A DNA stretch of 64,000 nucleotides. Source: Candidatus Haliotispira prima. GTDB lineage: Bacteria; Spirochaetota; Spirochaetia; SP-2023. Below the pieces are notes generated by a model, which had not been told where the DNA came from, did not search any database, and worked only from the letters and a program-made list of their open reading frames with translations. The stretch spans positions 186,001 through 250,000 of the forward strand of contig CP123443.1 of assembly GCA_029867005.1 (NCBI GenBank). Direction: 5' to 3'. A program made the translations under genes and the position numbers. Below are positions 1 through 8,357 of the stretch, one piece after another (the first letter of the stretch is position 1; every line of letters starts with the position of its first letter).

Positions 1-1
1 C

Positions 2-1303
2 AATGGACGAGCCTTGGATGCCGGTAACTCTGTTCTGAAAGAGATTATGCCCTTTTTTGATCGTTACTGTGCGCCGCATTTTCAGGGTTACGACTACAAC
101 GTCATCCACCACGGTATGCCGGGGGGAGCCATTTCGTCCTCGCAGGAGGGGGCCATGCAGCAGGGCTATATCTTCCTGCTGCCGCAAATCCTGGAATATT
201 TGGCTATTGTTCGCCGGATGGTGCTGTACCATGATGTCACACCGGGTGCCCAAATCACTTGGAACAATGCGTTTCTGGCGATCCGCAACGCCCACAAGCG
301 GGGCGGGCGGGATGAAATCCAACGGGTGATTGACTTGGCCCGGCGTTGCCTGGCGGAGTCCCCCGATGAGGTTGAGACTGATCGGGAAGACCGCCTGCTG
401 TTATTTCAGGAAGCCAATGATTCGTTTAAGGCCCTGTTGGCCGGAGACTTTGGTCCTCTGCCCTTGGGCTTTCCTCCAGAGTGGGTATATCACAGTACCT
501 TTGGCCGGGAACAGGGCGAGAAGATCTACCACAAGGTGCAACAGGGTGTGGGTTCGCCGTTGGACAGGTTGAAGGACTGTAACGTGGAGGAAGAACGTGT
601 CTGCCTGGAAACGGAGTTGGGCCGCAGAACCAGCGAAGATGAGCTACTGCTCTACCTCAACCATCCTGCGGATACCATTGCCTTGCTACAGTTTCAGGAC
701 CGTTTTGGCGACCCGAACTGCCTGCCTTTGTCGGTTTGGTTTGAGGGTCTGGTGCCGGGCGAAAGTTTTTCTTTTAGCGATTCAAAGGGCAAGCAGCACC
801 GTTTGAAGTTGATCGAAATCGGGCCGATAAACGAAAGTAACATGATTCTGGTGGGCTTCCAGTTAAATCACGAGCTGGTGCGCTGTGAGGTGCAGGTGGA
901 GCAGAACCGCTCTGTGAGCGGCGGGGAGGAGCGTAGGTCGGCGGACCCCAATGATCCGAACCATGTTGGGGCCCTGTCCAACGGGGACTTGTGGGTGGTA
1001 CATGTCGCTGAAGGTGATGTGGTCAGAAAGGGCCAGGAACTGTGTAATATCTCGATTATGAAGCAGGAAAAAGGCATATTTGCCAAGCGTGACGGCGTGG
1101 TCAAAAAAGTGCATATTTCGGCCAACTTCAAGAAAACAAGTAAAATGGTCAGCGTTCGGGAAGGTGATTTGATTTTGGAGCTGGGCGATATTTCGCAGCA
1201 GTGCCCGTCCTGTGTTAAACCACTGCCGGAGGACCTGCGGCACGGGAGCTTTTGCCCCTATTGTGGCGTGGCTTTGCAGCAAAATTTTGGGAGTCAGCTT
1301 TAG
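2..1303 (+). CDS. Pyruvate carboxylase subunit B / oxaloacetate decarboxylase alpha-like protein, 5'-truncated by window edge
   Basis: C-terminal part of a biotin-dependent carboxyl-transfer enzyme acting on pyruvate/oxaloacetate. The frame is open at the left edge, so the true start is outside. Visible parts in order: the end of the carboxyltransferase barrel (HHGMPGGAISS then the long helical PYC/OADA region), a linker, and a biotinyl/lipoyl-type domain near the end (VVHVAEGDVVRKGQELCNIS). The predicted biotin lysine is at 1061-1063 in the context IMKQE, where most family members have AMKM. The last 30 residues carry CPSC and CPYC, a zinc ribbon not usual in this family. The mrp-type gene follows 13 bp downstream. 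Family is confident; which of the two reactions it performs, and whether it is membrane associated, cannot be decided here. Confidence 0.85.
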   Translation, partial: NGRALDAGNSVLKEIMPFFDRYCAPHFQGYDYNVIHHGMPGGAISSSQEGAMQQGYIFLLPQILEYLAIVRRMVLYHDVTPGAQITWNNAFLAIRNAHKRGGRDEIQRVIDLARRCLAESPDEVETDREDRLLLFQEANDSFKALLAGDFGPLPLGFPPEWVYHSTFGREQGEKIYHKVQQGVGSPLDRLKDCNVEEERVCLETELGRRTSEDELLLYLNHPADTIALLQFQDRFGDPNCLPLSVWFEGLVPGESFSFSDSKGKQHRLKLIEIGPINESNMILVGFQLNHELVRCEVQVEQNRSVSGGEERRSADPNDPNHVGALSNGDLWVVHVAEGDVVRKGQELCNISIMKQEKGIFAKRDGVVKKVHISANFKKTSKMVSVREGDLILELGDISQQCPSCVKPLPEDLRHGSFCPYCGVALQQNFGSQL

Positions 1304-1316
1304 GAAGGATGAGATA

Positions 1317-2390
1317 ATGGCAACTTGGACAAAAGAATTGGTATTGGAAGCCCTGAAGGAAGTCAATGATCCGGACTTAGGCAAGGACTTGGTGACTTTG
1401 GGGATGATTGACAAAGTGGAGGTCTCGGAAGCGGGGGTGGAGTTTACCATTGTCCTGACGACTCCGGCCTGTCCGCTTAAGGGAGTGATGGAGCGCGATG
1501 CGCGACAGGCGTTGCAACGGCATTTTCCGGACTTGGGTGACGGACAGATTCGAGTCTGTTTTGATGCGCAAACACGTTCCGATAACCGAATTTCGGAGCA
1601 ACTTTCGTTGCCAATCAAGAACATTTTGGCTGTTTCGAGTGGCAAGGGCGGAGTGGGTAAAAGTAGCGTTACGGTCAATTTGGCCTTGGCGCTGGCCCAA
1701 AGCGGGGCCAAAGTCGGCATCCTGGATGCGGATATCTATGGGCCGAATGTCAACATTATGCTGGGTAATAGCTCCATGCCGACTGTAGCAGTTGAGCGCA
1801 AGGACGAACAGGGTGACGAAAACCCAATTTTGGCTCCTGCTTTTCTGCATGGCATTCATGCCATGAGCATCGGCTATCTGGTGGAATCGGGACAGGCACT
1901 GGCTTGGCGCGGCCCTATGCTGCATGGCATCCTGCGTCAATTGCTGCTCGATACAGAGTGGCCGGATCTCGACTACTTGCTGATTGATATGCCTCCGGGA
2001 ACCGGGGACATACAGTTGAGCATCCCGACCCTGTGTCCGGTGACGGCAGCCATCGTAGTTTCTTCGCCGCAGAAAGTTGCTTTGAGTGATACGCGGCGTG
2101 GTATTACCGCATTTGGGCAGCTAAAGGTACCCATTCTGGGTCTGATTGAGAACATGGCCGGGGAGGTCTTCGGCCGGGGAGGCGGCGAAGCCGCTGCCAA
2201 GGAAATGGGCCTGCCCTTTCTGGGGCGTATCGAGTTGGATGCAGCGATACGCGATGGGGGAGACAGGGGTTGTCCGATTGTATTGTTTGAAGCGGAGAGC
2301 TCCAGTGCCAAGGCTTTTGTTGAGATTGCCGGCAAAATCGCCGCACGGCTGGCCGTGCGGCACGTTAACCGGCAGGACGGGGAAATATAA
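1317..2390 (+). CDS. mrp: Mrp/ApbC family P-loop ATPase (iron-sulfur cluster carrier type)
   Basis: 357 aa. N-terminal DUF59/MIP18-like domain (residues 1-80, NDPDLGKDLVTLGMI and a TTPACPLKG segment) followed by a ParA/MinD-like ATPase with deviant Walker A SSGKGGVGKSS, switch DADIYGPN and the DMPPGTGD motif. The family carries or assembles Fe-S clusters in the cytoplasm. The start at 1317 is an ATG behind AGGAAGG; a longer reading from 1212 would overlap the upstream gene and is not needed. Odd point: between GLIENMAG and FGRGGG the usual insert with a CxxC cluster ligand pair is missing, so the protein lacks the C-terminal cysteines thought to hold the bridging cluster. Likely co-transcribed with the upstream biotin enzyme. 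Confidence 0.88.
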   Translation: MATWTKELVLEALKEVNDPDLGKDLVTLGMIDKVEVSEAGVEFTIVLTTPACPLKGVMERDARQALQRHFPDLGDGQIRVCFDAQTRSDNRISEQLSLPIKNILAVSSGKGGVGKSSVTVNLALALAQSGAKVGILDADIYGPNVNIMLGNSSMPTVAVERKDEQGDENPILAPAFLHGIHAMSIGYLVESGQALAWRGPMLHGILRQLLLDTEWPDLDYLLIDMPPGTGDIQLSIPTLCPVTAAIVVSSPQKVALSDTRRGITAFGQLKVPILGLIENMAGEVFGRGGGEAAAKEMGLPFLGRIELDAAIRDGGDRGCPIVLFEAESSSAKAFVEIAGKIAARLAVRHVNRQDGEI

Positions 2391-2889
2391 GACGACGATT
2401 TGATTGAAGGGAATGTAATGCATACATCCACCAGCCCCACAACGGTTGTGACAATTGTGGAAATGAAGATTTAGGATATTGGCAGGATCGAAACGGTGGC
2501 GTAGGAACGGAGAGCTGTTCCGAACAAAATAAAACCGTGGTACCGAATAGCGTGAACGACTCTTACGTCGTTTGCACACCGGAAAGTCCTGGTGGTCATC
2601 TTTTAGTCGTCCATTGATTATCTTTTATCTTTGAGTCATTTTGGGGTTATCTTGGGATCATTATTTGATAAGGATTCGAGTTTGACCACGATTAAAAGCT
2701 AAAAGCTAAAAGCTAGAAACCGGAAGGGGAAAAGGTTCTTGCCCTTGTCTTTTATGCGGTGAAATTATCAATAGGCTTGATGCGAATCCGGGGCTGAGAG
2801 TGTAATTTCCGACTTAAAAAACCGGTCGAATATTTTGCTGTGCCAAGGGAATGCAAGGAGATGCAAGGGGATGTGTCAAAGGGAATGAA
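2391..2889. other. Intergenic stretch with a short tandem repeat
   Basis: About 500 bases without a convincing gene. The only regular structure seen is three exact copies of the heptamer AAAAGCT at 2694-2714. No tRNA, strong terminator or clear promoter was recognised; it probably holds the 3' end of the mrp transcript and the promoter of the DUF445 gene. Confidence 0.4.
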
Positions 2890-3636
2890 ATGAAAAAAAA
2901 GACTTCTTATATCATCAATTTGCTCTTATTGTTTTGTGTCGCGGTCTCTTTGGCCTTTGACAGTGACGGTCTGCTGCACAGAGTGCTGCTCAGTGTGGGT
3001 TTATTTGGCCTCTCCGGTTCACTGACCAATTCGCTGGCTATCCACATGCTATTTGAAAAGATTCCCTTGGTTTACGGTTCGGGTATCATCGCTCTCAATT
3101 TCCGGGAAATCAAGCAGGATCTGGAAGAACTGATGATCCGTCAGTTCTTTAACAGCGATCAGATCGAACGCTTCCTGGCCGGGGAGTTGCAAAGCAGTAA
3201 ACCGGATTTGAGCAGCCTGACGGAACCGGGCGGTTTGATTGACTTTGACCGGTTGTTTGACAAGTTTAAGGAGAGTTTGGGCCGGAGCTTTGAAAACAAC
3301 CCGCTGGCCCGGATGGCCTTGCCGTTGCTTGAGACCAGCCGCGATAAAATCATTGTGGCCATGCGCGGCGCGGTGGCCGAAGAGCTCTCCGGTCCGGACC
3401 TGGAGGACAAGATTAAAGGCCTTCTCGGCCGGCAATTGCCCCCGCACGAGCAGTTTGAACAACGTGTGCGCCTGTTGATTCGGGGCCGTCTGAATGAGAT
3501 GACACCGAAAACAGTCAAAGATATTATCCGACATATGATGGAAAGCAAACTGATCTGGCTGGTGGTCTGGGGTGCCTTGCTCGGTGCTCTGATGGGCTTG
3601 GTGAGTGCCTTGTTGCGTTATGGTTTGTCATGGTAG
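2890..3636 (+). CDS. DUF445 family membrane protein (YheB/YjiN-like)
   Basis: 248 aa from the ATG at 2890; this start gives a lysine-rich N-terminus followed directly by a hydrophobic segment, and an in-frame ATG at 2851 would only add polar residues. Membrane segments lie at about residues 8-45 and 225-245, with a soluble alpha-helical middle. The signature SLTNSLAIHMLFEKIP followed by YGSGII is typical of DUF445. Function of the family is unknown. It is shorter than the E. coli relatives (about 400 aa) and resembles the compact form. It lies 43 bp ahead of the FAD oxidoreductase gene on the same strand. Confidence 0.75.
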   Translation: MKKKTSYIINLLLLFCVAVSLAFDSDGLLHRVLLSVGLFGLSGSLTNSLAIHMLFEKIPLVYGSGIIALNFREIKQDLEELMIRQFFNSDQIERFLAGELQSSKPDLSSLTEPGGLIDFDRLFDKFKESLGRSFENNPLARMALPLLETSRDKIIVAMRGAVAEELSGPDLEDKIKGLLGRQLPPHEQFEQRVRLLIRGRLNEMTPKTVKDIIRHMMESKLIWLVVWGALLGALMGLVSALLRYGLSW

Positions 3637-3679
3637 TTTTTCTGTGCAGGATGTTGTGTAGAGAAAGCTAAGGAGAGCT

Positions 3680-5410
3680 GTGGTGGGATATGATGTCTGT
3701 GTTGTCGGTGCCGGAGTGCTGGGGGCCGCGATAGCCCGAGAGCTCTCCCAATACGAATTGCGCGTCTTATGGCTGGAGAAGGCTCCGGACGTGGCTGCCG
3801 GTGTGACGCGCGGCAATACCGGCATCGTGCACAGTGGTTTCGACGACGAGAGTGGTTCTGTTAAAGGCCGCTATTCACCACACGGTGTGGCTCTGGTGGA
3901 AGCCTTGGACCGGCATTTGCATTTTGGTTTTTACAAGTGCGGCTCACTGGTGGTTGCTCTAAACGGTTCGGGAGAGGAAAGACAAAGGGATGAATCCCGG
4001 CTGGCCGCCTTGGCAGACCAAGGCCGGAGCAATGGTGTGCAGGGCTTAGAGCTTTGGGGCCAAAGCGAACTGCGTGAGCGTGAGCCGAACATCAACCCGG
4101 ATGCGGTTTCCGCTTTGTACGCCCGCGAGAGCGGAGTTGTGATACCTCCCGAATTTTGCATTGCCTTGGCCGAAAACGCATTGGCTAATGGGGTTGAACT
4201 GCATTTGGAGGAAGAGCTCTTGGCCGTGCGGAGATTGGTTTCCGGCTCCGGGCAAAGCGGAGCCGGTTACGAGCTGGAGACGGCAAAGGGCAGCTACCGT
4301 TGTGCCTACTTCGTCAATGCTGCGGGCTGGGGTGCCCCCCGAATTTCAGAAATGCTGGGCGTCTCAAAACGAGGAGTGGACTATGAGTTACAGGCCGTCA
4401 AAGGCCAATACCTGATTTTTGATCGGAGTTGTGGTCGGATGGTCCGGCATGTGCTGTTTCCCCTGCCGGACAAGATCAAGGGTAAGGGTGTGACGGTTTG
4501 TCCGACCTACCACGGCAACTTGCTGATGGGCCCGGATGCCGAGTTCATCGAAGATTCCGATTCTAATTCTAATGGGCTTCCGGATCTTTCTACCCGGTTG
4601 GGCAATTTGCAGGGAATCTATCGGAAGGGGTTGGAATTGCTGCCCGGGGTTCCCCGCTCGAAAGTGATTTGCAGCTATGCGGGTATGCGGCCTCGGCTTA
4701 AGAGTTTGGCGAAGGGTCCGGACAAAGATCCGAACAAGGGCTTGGCTACTGCCGGCACAAATCGGTCTGAGCATCAGTCCATGCCCGGCGACTTTCGGAT
4801 TTGCTATGGGGATGACTATTGTGAGCTTTTGGGTATCGCTTCGCCGGGCCTCACTTCTTCCCTGCCGATTGCCGGGGAATTGGTGCGAAAATTGGGTCAA
4901 TACCGGGAGCAGCGGGGGCAGAAATTGCAGCGGAAGACAGACTTCGTCTTGGAAAGGAAGCCTTATATCAACAGCCAGCGCGACAAAAATTTTGTTTCGG
5001 CCCAAGAGTTAAAAGAGGCTGTGGCACTGCCGCCGGACGATCCCGAATGCTTGGTCTGCCGCTGCGAACAAGTAAAGAGTGCGGTGATCCTGGACGTATT
5101 GCAAAGACAGGGCGGGGGTCTCGAAGGTGGGGACAGAGACGGTGATTCCGGTAAGGTCTTTGCTGCCGCACGGCAAAACCCGGATTTTTTGAAATGGCGC
5201 AGCCGGGTCTCCATGGGTTTTTGCCAGGGTCGGTTCTGCAAGCCGAGGCTTAGGGAGCTGGTGAACCATTGGCACAACAGCCAAAACGGGCACAACAGCC
5301 AAGACGGACAAAGTTGGAGTAGAGCAGGCCGGGATACAGAGCAAGCTGTTGGAGTATCAGGTTCGGATCGGCAGCGGGTTCCGCCGGAACTGTTGCGCCG
5401 TTCCCTTTAG
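3680..5410 (+). CDS. FAD-dependent oxidoreductase with BFD-type [2Fe-2S] domain (GlpA / anaerobic glycerol-3-phosphate dehydrogenase-like)
   Basis: 576 aa. The N-terminus has the dinucleotide motif VVGAGVLGAAIAREL (residues 8-22) and the DAO-type segment RGNTGIVHSGFD. The C-terminal part (residues 455-520) has CLVCRC and later GFCQGRFC, the cysteine pattern of the BFD-like iron-sulfur domain found in GlpA and related proteins. Substrate is probably glycerol-3-phosphate or another 2-hydroxy acid; this is family inference. GTG start at 3680 is preceded by AAGGAG at 3670-3675; a second GTG at 3683 has a slightly better spacing. The last 60 residues are low complexity (HNSQNGHNSQDG) and not part of the family. 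It ends 56 bp from the convergent GST-like gene. Confidence 0.8.
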   Translation: MVGYDVCVVGAGVLGAAIARELSQYELRVLWLEKAPDVAAGVTRGNTGIVHSGFDDESGSVKGRYSPHGVALVEALDRHLHFGFYKCGSLVVALNGSGEERQRDESRLAALADQGRSNGVQGLELWGQSELREREPNINPDAVSALYARESGVVIPPEFCIALAENALANGVELHLEEELLAVRRLVSGSGQSGAGYELETAKGSYRCAYFVNAAGWGAPRISEMLGVSKRGVDYELQAVKGQYLIFDRSCGRMVRHVLFPLPDKIKGKGVTVCPTYHGNLLMGPDAEFIEDSDSNSNGLPDLSTRLGNLQGIYRKGLELLPGVPRSKVICSYAGMRPRLKSLAKGPDKDPNKGLATAGTNRSEHQSMPGDFRICYGDDYCELLGIASPGLTSSLPIAGELVRKLGQYREQRGQKLQRKTDFVLERKPYINSQRDKNFVSAQELKEAVALPPDDPECLVCRCEQVKSAVILDVLQRQGGGLEGGDRDGDSGKVFAAARQNPDFLKWRSRVSMGFCQGRFCKPRLRELVNHWHNSQNGHNSQDGQSWSRAGRDTEQAVGVSGSDRQRVPPELLRRSL

Positions 5411-5466
5411 AGCGGGCCGGTTTGGAGCCGAATTTGTGAAGCCGAATTTGGTTCCGGGATTTGGCT

Positions 5467-6228
5467 CTAAGCAAGTGGGGGAGAATAACCGGAATAGCAT
5501 TTATCCATAATCGTGAGGAAGAGTTCCGACTGTTTCCACGTTGTCAGCCAGGTACTCAGTGCGGGAAAATTTCGGGTAAAGTGTCGGGTGTAGTCTCCTG
5601 TGTCGTGTTCGGTATGGTTTTCTTTCGGAGGTGTCACATGGGCAAACTGTCGGACGAAGCTCATCACGGCGACATCCGCCAGGCCGGGCCGGCGGCCAAG
5701 CAGGAAACGGGAATCGGGCCGGCGCAAACACTCTTCATATTTGGCCAGAGTCTGCTCACAATTCCGGCGGGCATTGTCCCTAAATTGTTTTTCATTTAGG
5801 GCCGTGCCGGTCGCGTCCCATTTATTGAGGTAGCGGGCATCCGGGTCGAAGGCATCCCGGTAACGGGTAGGGTACTTGTAGCGATCCAGGAAGAATTTGA
5901 ATCGACCGTCATTTTCGGAGCAAATCTGTTCCGTCCAAGTCTTTTGTTCCTGTTTTAGGCCGACCCACCAGTTTTCCGTATCAAATTTGCCGGCATCGCG
6001 CTCCAAAGCCCATTTCATAATATCCCAACTCTCTTCCAGCAGAAAACCACTTTCGGGCTGGTGCAAAATTGGAACGGTGGGTGTTTCTTTATCCGACAGT
6101 TGCCGGAGCTCCGGCGGTTTGGATTTCAGTGAAATTTCCCGCAAGAGGAAGGGCAATCGACTGTATTCCAAAACCATGCGGCAACGCATCGCATAGGGGC
6201 AGCGGCGGAACGAATAGAGAATGTACAT
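5467..6228 (-). CDS. Glutathione S-transferase family protein
   Basis: 253 aa from the ATG at 6226-6228. The N-terminal thioredoxin-like domain begins MYILYSFRRCPYAMRCRM, a glutaredoxin-like start with a CPYAMRC motif seen in a bacterial GST subfamily; the segment TPTVPIL carries the cis-Pro that contacts glutathione, and EESWDIMKWAL follows. The C-terminal half is all-helical (GRRPGLADVAVMSFVRQF). The frame can be extended upstream to 6807, but that part overlaps the Gx transporter gene and has no family similarity, so it was left out. It is the last gene of a four-gene minus-strand cluster, 23 bp after its neighbour. Substrate unknown. Confidence 0.8.
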   Translation of the reverse strand: MYILYSFRRCPYAMRCRMVLEYSRLPFLLREISLKSKPPELRQLSDKETPTVPILHQPESGFLLEESWDIMKWALERDAGKFDTENWWVGLKQEQKTWTEQICSENDGRFKFFLDRYKYPTRYRDAFDPDARYLNKWDATGTALNEKQFRDNARRNCEQTLAKYEECLRRPDSRFLLGRRPGLADVAVMSFVRQFAHVTPPKENHTEHDTGDYTRHFTRNFPALSTWLTTWKQSELFLTIMDKCYSGYSPPLA

Positions 6229-6251
6229 AAAATCAATCGGGATATTCGTTC

Positions 6252-7697
6252 CTAAGGTTGGAATAACCGGTATAGCGGAAAGTACGTAGCCAACAGCAAC
6301 AAACCGATTTGCAGCAGCAGGGCCACACCTAAAAATTGATAACGCAGTGTTTTTGCAGGTTTTGTTTGGGTCTGCCGGCCGTTTGTTGTATCCGTTTTGT
6401 CGGTCACGTCCGGGATGTCTTTGCGGATGTCCATACTGCCGGGGGAGCTGCCGGGGAGGTTCTCGGGAAGGTTTTTGGAAAGGCACAGCATGGCATCCAG
6501 GGAGGCGAACGGCTTGCTGCCTCTGAATTTGACAGGGCAATTTAGAAATCCCTCGTAGTATCGAAACACGAGTTGTACGATGTGCCCCGGACGGCCCGGC
6601 AAACGAAGTGCCGGGCTCACGGCAAAGCGGGAAATCTGTATTAGGTTTAGCAGAAAAAATGCTTTGCCAATGCCCCGTTCCAGAGCGCCCTGTGTCAGTC
6701 TCCAGTGGATGGGCCCTTGGTCCAGTTCCCATAGCAAACGACCGGAAGGGAGCAGCAGGTGAAAAAACACCAGAACCACAAACAAGGTGAACATGGAACG
6801 CCACCAAGGGCGATAGCCCAGCTGCAAATTCAGCCCGATGAACAGTAGCAATTCAAACCCCAGATAGATGGGTTCCAGCTTGTTGAGACCAAACATCAGT
6901 GCCAAGCTTAACACTCCAAAGCCAAAACGTAGGCCTCCAACATTGTTCGATAATCTCTTGAGGTTTAGCGGAGCGGCACTGCTGCGCCTGCGCTGTCTGT
7001 CTTTGTTCTGGTTTTTGTCAATGTTATTGTCCTCTTTATTGCCAATGGTCCGTTTCTTTGATGCAGGAATAGCTACCCCTTTTGGGGCCGGCACCCGAAA
7101 AACCGACCACATAGCCTTATACCATTTTGAGTGTCGAGAAAACTGTAAGGCGAACAGGCCCAGCAAGACTCCACTGCCCAAGCCAAAACTCAGGCTCCAG
7201 GGGATCAGCAAACTGCCTGTGCCTGGAAAGAAATAGCTTAAAGCCAGTACGAGTTGGATTCCGTTACTGCAAGCGGCTCCGAGGATACTGATCCCCAACA
7301 GGGAAATATGCTTCGGAGACAGTCTGGCCACGAACCACATGGCATTGCCACTGACAAAACCGGCACAGGCAGAAAATACCAGTATATAAGACAGCATTGT
7401 ACCGGATATAAGACTCTGGCAGAATACTTTCAAGAATATTAAGAGCAGGATCTCCCGGTAACTCAGCTGGCGTACAAACAATAAAATCGGCAGATTTGCA
7501 ATACCCAGTTTCAAAAATGGCATGGGTTTGGGGATGAGCATTTCTACTGTGGCCAGAAATAAAGACAGACCTGCCAATTGCAACAGACTGTCAAAGCGTT
7601 GTTCTGCAATGGTTCTGCCGTCTTCCCTGCCGGTTTTTCCGTAGGTTTCGCTACGATTGCTGTCGGATGTAGAGGCAGCCTGAGAGGTGTCCGTCAT
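6252..7697 (-). CDS. Gx transporter (HepI-type S component) fused to an EcfT/CbiQ-like half
   Basis: 481 aa membrane protein. Residues about 35-200 form the Gx transporter/heptaprenyl diphosphate synthase component I domain (VEMLIPKPMPFLKLGIANL, later SGNAMWFVA), an ECF-transporter S-component-like fold with five to six membrane helices. A charged linker (KKRTIGNKEDNNIDKNQN) separates it from a second membrane half, residues 245-400, ending RLPGRPGHIVQLVFRYYEGF, which looks like an EcfT/CbiQ transmembrane subunit. If so, one polypeptide carries both substrate-binding and coupling parts; the ATPase partner is not in view. Its start abuts the stop of the NusG-domain-II gene (TAAATG), so translation is probably coupled. 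Fold of the second half is inference. Confidence 0.72.
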   Translation of the reverse strand: MTDTSQAASTSDSNRSETYGKTGREDGRTIAEQRFDSLLQLAGLSLFLATVEMLIPKPMPFLKLGIANLPILLFVRQLSYREILLLIFLKVFCQSLISGTMLSYILVFSACAGFVSGNAMWFVARLSPKHISLLGISILGAACSNGIQLVLALSYFFPGTGSLLIPWSLSFGLGSGVLLGLFALQFSRHSKWYKAMWSVFRVPAPKGVAIPASKKRTIGNKEDNNIDKNQNKDRQRRRSSAAPLNLKRLSNNVGGLRFGFGVLSLALMFGLNKLEPIYLGFELLLFIGLNLQLGYRPWWRSMFTLFVVLVFFHLLLPSGRLLWELDQGPIHWRLTQGALERGIGKAFFLLNLIQISRFAVSPALRLPGRPGHIVQLVFRYYEGFLNCPVKFRGSKPFASLDAMLCLSKNLPENLPGSSPGSMDIRKDIPDVTDKTDTTNGRQTQTKPAKTLRYQFLGVALLLQIGLLLLATYFPLYRLFQP

Positions 7698-8333
7698 TTA
7701 AAAAACCTCGGCATCGATATAAAACGGGTCACCGTTTGCCTCTTCGGGCCCGGATCCGGCCGTCAGCATCCGGATAAAAACCTGATTGGGCAGACAGGCA
7801 ATCCACTGTCCGGTATTTTGGATTGCCCCTCGCTGTACACAGTACTGTAGTGGGCAGTCCGCCTCCCGTACCCAAACTTTATCATCCCGAATTTCGATAA
7901 GCATGACCTGTTTGCCTTCGGCATTTTGTAAAGTCAGACGGAGGTCTTTGTCCAGGGGATAGAGAGAACGTTGGCCTTCCTGACTGACTTCGACAATCAG
8001 TCGCTTGCCCTCGGCCTTGCGGTTCCACTGCCAAGCCGAAAAAGCCAGGAATGATAAGCCGCAAAGGAGGAGCCAATCACCCGGGCGCAGCTCGGACAGG
8101 AAACTCCTTGGTGGCCCTTTCAGGCCGGCTCCAAAAGTTTGCTGTCTTTTTGTCTTGGCGCATGGTTTTTTAGAGTTGTGTCCGGTATTTTCGGGGCCCT
8201 TATTGTTTGGGATATTCGTGATATCCCCGGCATTTTCCGGTTTCAGTGTGTGTAACCCATTTGCCAATTTGTGTGGGAATCGAGCTGTAATCTTACAGAA
8301 ATGTCTGCCAAAATGTCTGCCAAGAGTGCTCAA
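7698..8333 (-). CDS. NusG domain II-containing membrane-anchored protein
   Basis: 211 aa. One membrane segment at about residues 85-105 (LLLCGLSFLAFSAW) is followed by an extracytoplasmic NusG-domain-II fold with the family signature VREADCPLQYC and IACLPNQVFI. In many Firmicutes and spirochaetes this family sits beside a Gx transporter gene, as here, and may be part of a cofactor or isoprenoid uptake/flavinylation system; the precise role is not known. TTG start at 8333 is supported by GAGG eight bases upstream; no in-frame ATG exists. The first 80 residues are low complexity and poorly conserved in appearance. Confidence 0.8.
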   Translation of the reverse strand: MSTLGRHFGRHFCKITARFPHKLANGLHTLKPENAGDITNIPNNKGPENTGHNSKKPCAKTKRQQTFGAGLKGPPRSFLSELRPGDWLLLCGLSFLAFSAWQWNRKAEGKRLIVEVSQEGQRSLYPLDKDLRLTLQNAEGKQVMLIEIRDDKVWVREADCPLQYCVQRGAIQNTGQWIACLPNQVFIRMLTAGSGPEEANGDPFYIDAEVF

Positions 8334-8357
8334 TGATCACGCCTCGCCAAGATACAG

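Noticed and set aside
863-1720. 285-codon minus-strand frame across the oadA-like/mrp boundary
   Set aside because: Overlaps two well-supported plus-strand genes and shows no protein family features.
5467-6807. 446-codon reading of the GST-like gene
   Set aside because: The extra N-terminal 193 codons overlap the Gx transporter gene and have no thioredoxin-fold similarity; the GST domain begins at the ATG at 6228.
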